DNA from: Dendrophyllia cribrosa
Taxonomy: Eukaryota > Cnidaria > Anthozoa > Scleractinia > Dendrophylliidae
Length of the DNA stretch: 64,000 nt
Reading direction: 5' to 3'
Assembly (NCBI GenBank): GCA_024195265.1
Contig: JAJLRJ010000003.1
Span: 57,596,799 to 57,660,798, forward strand
The notes beneath the pieces were generated by a model. The model was not told where the DNA came from, ran no database searches, and saw only the letters and a list, made by a program, of their open reading frames with translations. Below, in pieces: positions 62,201-64,000 of this stretch. Numbering within the stretch: the first letter of the stretch is position 1; each line of letters begins with the position of its first letter. The position numbers and the translations under genes are program-made.

Positions 62201-63061
62201 CACACGAGAGGCGAAAATTGTCGATAATTAGCAAGTGCTTTGTGTTGTAACATTTTAGAATTCCTGCGGACTTCCCCTTGGGGTCGAGAGTGCCTGACTT
62301 CTGTGCTGCCGCCCTGCATATAAGCGGCCATATGAGTCGAGACAGCACACATCTTCAGGACTTTGCATTTTTGTTTATTGTTCGATTTATCGTTGAGTTT
62401 TGTGTTAGACTTAAATTAAAACACTTTGTATCTGACGTTCACTGCGCATGACAACATCATTTCCAGTGCTAGCCTTTCGGCTGCACATGTGGTAATGTTT
62501 GGCAATGTGATTAAGTTGTCGACAACTGTCTCACATACTAGAGAAAACAAGTTGTCGACGATAAAACTGCCGTGTTTGTTGTCGAAAACTAAAGTAGTTT
62601 TTCTTTTGAAATGATCTATTTTTTAAAGTTTGTATCGCTAACTTTCTTCACAGACTGGCTTTTTCGTTATCAAAACCGTTTTATGATCAACAACTACAGT
62701 GTAAATAGCTATGGATAAAAGTTGGTCTATTCTGTCGAGGCTCTTACAACAATAGTGATAAAAGCTTATTACGGATGTAATTAATTAGAAACGATGATTT
62801 TTTCTTTTCTTCAAAGGATATTGAACTTTAACAAAATCTCAACTATCAGCGCGCGCACATTTTCCTCCCTGAAAAATTTGAGAACATTGTAAGTTACACC
62901 TTGATTTACTTGATTTGTTTGTGTTTTTTTTTTAGCAGCATTAGCTAAAAGCACATGCGCACAAGGTGAAAAAAATCCTTTATTCTCTGTAGGATGATCT
63001 CTAACAACCGCCTGACTTCAGTTCCAAACTACAGCTTTAATGCAACGCCTTTGAATATTTT
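40478..63061 (+). CDS. Gene 3: secreted or membrane LRR protein, probable paralog of gene 1 (3' part outside window)
   Basis: Exons: 40478-40653, 41452-41526, 42022-42093, 43572-43634, 49676-49750, 50451-50522, 56699-56773, 57441-57512, 58144-58209, 58881-58952, 59563-59634, 61554-61625, 62817-62888 and 62993-63061. All donors are GT, all acceptors AG, and every intron is phase 2, so any internal exon can be lost or duplicated without breaking the frame. The first 367 residues are visible: a signal peptide, a Cys-rich LRR N-cap and about 13 LRRs. Exon lengths are 63-75 bp, one repeat each. The gene lies downstream of gene 1 in the same orientation with similar exon design; a Cys-rich/multi-TM end like that of gene 1 is expected but not seen. 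Introns contain LINE, Penelope and MITE insertions. Confidence 0.85.
40826..41318. mobile_element. TA-flanked pogo/Tigger-like MITE, 493 bp
   Basis: Perfect 24-bp terminal inverted repeats starting CAGTCGAACCTGTATATAAC, flanked by TA. Internally there are several direct and inverted copies of GGCCGCTTAATACAGG. No transposase. It lies in the first intron of gene 3 and has almost the same length as the element at 15100-15589. Confidence 0.8.
42241..43383. repeat. Dispersed 1.2-kb repeat, copy 2
   Basis: Homologous to 5284-6480 (see that entry), same orientation, in an intron of gene 3 between exons 42022-42093 and 43572-43634. Since the two copies are in non-equivalent introns, they are independent insertions rather than a trace of the gene duplication. 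Confidence 0.75.
43384..43500. repeat. (GTA)n microsatellite, about 39 triplets
   Basis: A run of GTA/AGT triplets interrupted only near the end (ACAAGTAGAAGTGG). It lies at the tail of the dispersed repeat and just 70 bp upstream of a coding exon. It creates a spurious poly-valine frame. Confidence 0.95.
44361..44481. repeat. AT-rich inverted repeat, about 48-bp arms
   Basis: AGTCATTTTTTTTTTAAACA at 44361 and its complement ending AAAAAAATGACT at 44481. The arms share AGAAAATATTAAA and the AATTATAGAAAATTA-type core. Loop about 25 bp. Confidence 0.7.
44976..46690 (-). pseudogene. LINE reverse-transcriptase C-terminal half, broken
   Basis: It starts in frame with NDNEIKLSQYADDTTLTL, which contains the catalytic YADD. 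An in-frame TAA follows shortly (near 46575), and a one-base slip in a T run near 46195 shifts the frame before the 395-codon stretch beginning around 46163. The C-terminus has a zinc-binding pattern CTFCQSERESPFHLFWEC typical of the zf-RVT domain of L1/Tx1-type elements. The N-terminal fingers and palm of the RT are absent. Confidence 0.85.
46674..47163 (-). pseudogene. LINE endonuclease fragment (APE type), broken
   Basis: It begins KIGSLNVRGLGDKAKQR, the usual start of an apurinic-like endonuclease. A stop or slip in an A run near 47077-47086 separates it from FFLQEVHC, the metal-binding Glu motif. LTNIYAPNED and GGDFNLVLD follow. The remainder of the endonuclease, including its last His motif, is lost at the deletion junction near 46685. 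Confidence 0.85.
47731..47877. mobile_element. Palindromic MITE, 147 bp, with 33-bp TIRs
   Basis: Left ACAAACAATAACTGCAAAAG and onward matches the reverse complement of the right end (TAAAGTGTGCTTTTTGCAGT). A partial copy in inverse orientation occupies 44610-44692 immediately beside the A tract of the LINE, and a fragment (ATATCGAGGGGATGGTGC) is at 24424-24441. The family consensus region is GGTACTGGCTATACCGAGGG. Confidence 0.7.
48301..48452. mobile_element. TA-flanked pogo/Tigger-like MITE, 152 bp
   Basis: Terminal inverted repeats CAGTCAACTCTCTCTTAA, flanked by TA on both sides. The inner part contains related GTGGTCGCTTAAGAGAG repeats. Intronic, in gene 3. Confidence 0.8.
50180..50327. 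mobile_element. Palindromic MITE family A, copy 1
   Basis: The outer ends TGGTTTTCAC and GTGAAAACCA flank a larger inner palindrome (GGCGGCCATGTTGGTGCAC ... CACCAACATGGCCGCC). Copy 2 is at 56015-56161. Local sequence TATAGG/TCTATA suggests insertion into a TATA-like target. Intronic, in gene 3. Confidence 0.8.
51130..52440 (-). pseudogene. Penelope-like element remnant: RT and GIY-YIG parts
   Basis: Minus strand. The RT signature FYIRYVDDTLVLVERSDVDK reads at about 51740-51680, with the YVDD codons at 51707-51718. Upstream pieces (GLPKINKSYNEKAKTRPI, 52220-52160) resemble the conserved lead-in of Penelope RTs. Downstream, the linker GCSH and YIGKIDRSLALRLCEHA near 51440-51380 is the GIY-YIG endonuclease. 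Multiple stops and shifts break the frame. The closest intact stretch is 51166-51354. Antisense in an intron of gene 3. Confidence 0.8.
52450..55150. other. Intron of gene 3, no exon recognised
   Basis: Contains a C/A run and an (AT)n tract at 52650-52710, then about 2.4 kb without repeats or frames I can classify. No LRR-like exon with phase-2 boundaries was found between 50522 and 56699. Confidence 0.4.
55219..55373. repeat. Perfect palindrome with hammerhead-like cores in both arms
   Basis: ATATTTAAAACAGGAAAAAG at the left returns as its reverse complement at the right, with arms of about 70 bp and centre GGGAATAAAATCCC. Each arm contains, read outward from the centre, CTGAAGA, a stem GTGA-GCAA-TCAC, GAAAC, a second hairpin CTTGT/ACAAG and GTC. 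Flanked on the left by a long (TA)n tract. Confidence 0.85.
55302..55351 (+). ncRNA. Hammerhead-ribozyme-like motif (right arm)
   Basis: CTGAAGA at 55302-55308 matches the CUGANGA core; GTGAGCAATCAC at 55309-55320 forms a 4-bp stem with a GCAA tetraloop; GAAAC at 55321-55325 matches the second core strand; CTTGT (55329-55333)/ACAAG (55340-55344) could make stem III; GTC is at 55349-55351. The inverse copy lies at 55239-55288 on the minus strand. Stem I is not obvious from the flanks, so self-cleavage is uncertain. Such cores are known from Penelope-like element termini. Confidence 0.4.
55438..55738. repeat. Long palindrome with (AT)n centre, about 300 bp
   Basis: ATTCACAGTCCACTCCCCAA (55438) through GATTCACAGCGAGC is repeated exactly in inverse orientation from 55611 to 55738. 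The centre is a 40-bp (TA)n tract. With arms of about 130 bp and no visible mismatches it could form a stable cruciform. Confidence 0.9.
55856..55926 (+). repeat. tRNA-like sequence, probable SINE head or tRNA pseudogene
   Basis: GTCTCAG and CTGAGGC pair as a 7-bp acceptor; TGGCCTAGTGGTTAAGGC forms a D arm and A box; CTGGG/CCCGG with loop TTCAACT forms a T arm and B box. The anticodon stem is imperfect and the expected T before the anticodon is missing, so a functional tRNA is unlikely. It lies 120 bp after a long palindrome. Confidence 0.5.
56015..56161. mobile_element. Palindromic MITE family A, copy 2
   Basis: Homologous to 50180-50327 with outer ends AGCGTTTTCAC/GTGAAAACGCT and inner ACAAAAGAATTTTAATTAAC. 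Inserted in a (TA)n tract, consistent with a TATA target. Confidence 0.75.
56202..56275 (+). repeat. Short dispersed repeat, shared with 24231-24304
   Basis: GTCTGGTTGTTGCTGTTATT to TCAGTGATCGGTG. It follows a (GT)n run directly, as part of a compound microsatellite boundary. Confidence 0.55.
57574..57699. repeat. Heptamer array (CACTCTG)n, 18 units
   Basis: A pure 7-bp repeat, essentially without interruptions, in the intron 60 bp downstream of the donor of LRR exon 57441-57512. Because 7 is not a multiple of 3, all frames on the minus strand read the same 7-residue period (VQSAECR), giving three overlapping false ORFs. Confidence 0.95.
59868..59985. repeat. 58-bp direct duplication
   Basis: AATGATGACAGCAATCTCGT through CGCACTAAATCG occurs twice in tandem with one difference (ATCACAT versus ATCGCAT). 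It is followed to 60120 by related CCGAAAGTAACGGCCCC motifs, again partly repeated near 60285. Confidence 0.8.
60471..60600. repeat. Direct duplication, about 60 bp, at the edge of the minisatellite
   Basis: ATCGCCTTGTCTCTGGGAAA to GTTTATTCCCTCT is repeated at 60544-60598 (ATCGCCTTGTGTCTGAGAAA) with a few substitutions, directly before the 33-bp array. Confidence 0.75.
60599..61275. repeat. 33-bp minisatellite, about 20 units
   Basis: The unit begins AAATTCACTTGATATCCACC and ends AATCAGAAATGAC. Two variants differ at two or three positions (CAATCAGAAATGACAAAATT versus CAACCAGAGATGACAATATT) and alternate in the first half, while the second half is almost uniform. One unit has a 3-bp insertion (TTCACTACTTG). 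Intronic, in gene 3. Confidence 0.95.
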
Positions 63062-63205
63062 GTAAGTATTGAGAAAACGTGTTTCTATTAAAGAAACTGT
63101 TTAATCATACATTCTATTATATCTTTTATCGTATCAATTAAATTATCGATCGTGATTGGTCATCCACACGCATATTTATTATGTAATTGGCGTACGTTCA
63201 CGTGG

Positions 63206-63259
63206 ATGTCCAATCACAGCTATCCAATTGCAACTTTTGGATAGCTGTGATTGGACACC
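63206..63259. repeat. Short inverted repeat
   Basis: GTCCAATCACAGCTATCCAA and TTGGATAGCTGTGATTGGAC around a loop of about 10 bp. A looser copy of the same motif in the opposite sense occurs near 63150 (GTGATTGGTCATCCACACG). Confidence 0.8.
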
Positions 63260-63835
63260 AACGTTGCACGCGTGTCAATCAGGTGCACTTAAATGTATAC
63301 TGTTTTATCTCGACCTTTTTTATTCATGCCTTTAATTGATAATTGAACTTCGTGTTGTGCAATTCTGGGGTAGTCATGATTGTAATTTCAAACCGTCCTC
63401 GCTCTACGCGCTCGACCGATTTTAAATTTATACTCGTCCTATAACTCCCTGAATTGTACTCCACTCAGTCCAATTACTATTACTAAAATGCCGTTAATAG
63501 CAAAAAGAAAAAAAAAACACTGCAAAAACAAAATATCAAAAATCACTGTCCACTAGAAATTGAAGCCTTTAAAATTAAACAGACTGATAAAATACAAACT
63601 CAACTCATTTTAAATGCAGTTAAAAGTAGCAAGGGATGGTTAATAAGCAGGGAGGATTTGGATTACTTTATAACACGACGACATCACCTTCGCTGAAATT
63701 TTGTCTATTACGCATAAAAAACGTGTTTTTTGAAACCAACACATTTCACACCGGCAATGGTCATTTAAATACATTGTCATATGACACATCTCTCTATGCT
63801 CACGTTAAATAGCCCAATTCCGATGTATTAAAAAT

Positions 63836-63940
63836 CAACTTAAAACAAAAGACATCACTACGAGGCTTAGGAGAATAAACTATATAAGTCCCTACTATCA
63901 TTCCCCTAAGCCTCGTAGTGATGTATTTTGTTACAAGTTG
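63836..63940. repeat. Palindromic element near the window end
   Basis: ACATCACTACGAGGCTTAGG at 63852 returns as CCTAAGCCTCGTAGTGATGT at 63905, within arms of about 36 bp and a loop of about 32 bp. Probably a small MITE. Confidence 0.75.
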
Positions 63941-64000
63941 AATTTCAACAGGCCGGTTCACACTAGGGACCAAAAGCCTGGTTTCCATATAATTGCAAGG

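Noticed and set aside
62127..62591. Possible MITE with AGTTTTCGACAAC inverted ends
   Set aside because: The ends are only about 13 bp and several GTCGAC-like words occur between them; no target duplication, so not convincing as an element.

Overview
The window looks like nuclear DNA of an anthozoan cnidarian, most likely a stony coral or close relative (inference). The reasons are AT-rich DNA with short exons split by GT-AG introns, an intronless rhodopsin-type GPCR, Penelope-like and L1/Tx1-like retroelement remnants, and a very dense load of palindromic non-autonomous DNA elements. No bacterial genes, operons, rRNA or CRISPR arrays were seen.

Three real genes can be supported, all on the + strand. 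Gene 1 (138 to 9047, 5' end outside the window) encodes leucine-rich repeats (LRRs), then a cysteine-rich ephrin-receptor-like/GCC2-GCC3 region, then a membrane domain with about nine hydrophobic segments and a short tail. Gene 2 (18687 to 19622) is an intronless class A GPCR with melanocortin/adenosine-cluster-like features. Gene 3 (40478 to beyond 63061, 3' end outside the window) starts with a signal peptide and LRR N-cap and continues with 13 further exons of 63 to 75 bp, nearly all one LRR each, separated by phase-2 introns. Genes 1 and 3 share orientation and LRR exon design, so they are probably tandem paralogs; whether gene 3 also ends in the cysteine-rich/membrane part cannot be seen here.

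Layout: 1-9 kb, gene 1, with introns holding a tRNA-like SINE, a Penelope GIY-YIG fragment and a 1.2-kb dispersed repeat. 9-18.6 kb, gene-poor DNA with a 2.13-kb tandem duplication, each unit carrying a 490-bp TA-flanked element. 18.7-19.8 kb, the GPCR. 20-25 kb, palindromes. 25.3-25.9 kb, a 148-bp tandem repeat. 26.0-33.0 kb, a nested transposon complex: an outer 6.9-kb TTAA-flanked element with 1-kb inverted arms, whose left arm is split by a 2.27-kb TTAA-flanked element carrying a decayed DEDD exonuclease gene; the matching empty site survives in the right arm. 33-40.4 kb, gene-free DNA with minisatellite, foldback and SINE. 40.5-63 kb, gene 3, with introns containing MITEs, a broken LINE, a Penelope remnant, large palindromes and several tandem repeats.

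The most notable non-genic signals are the nested TTAA elements with a preserved empty site, the decayed exonuclease cargo, and hammerhead-ribozyme-like cores in Penelope-type terminal sequences, one of them present twice in a palindrome.
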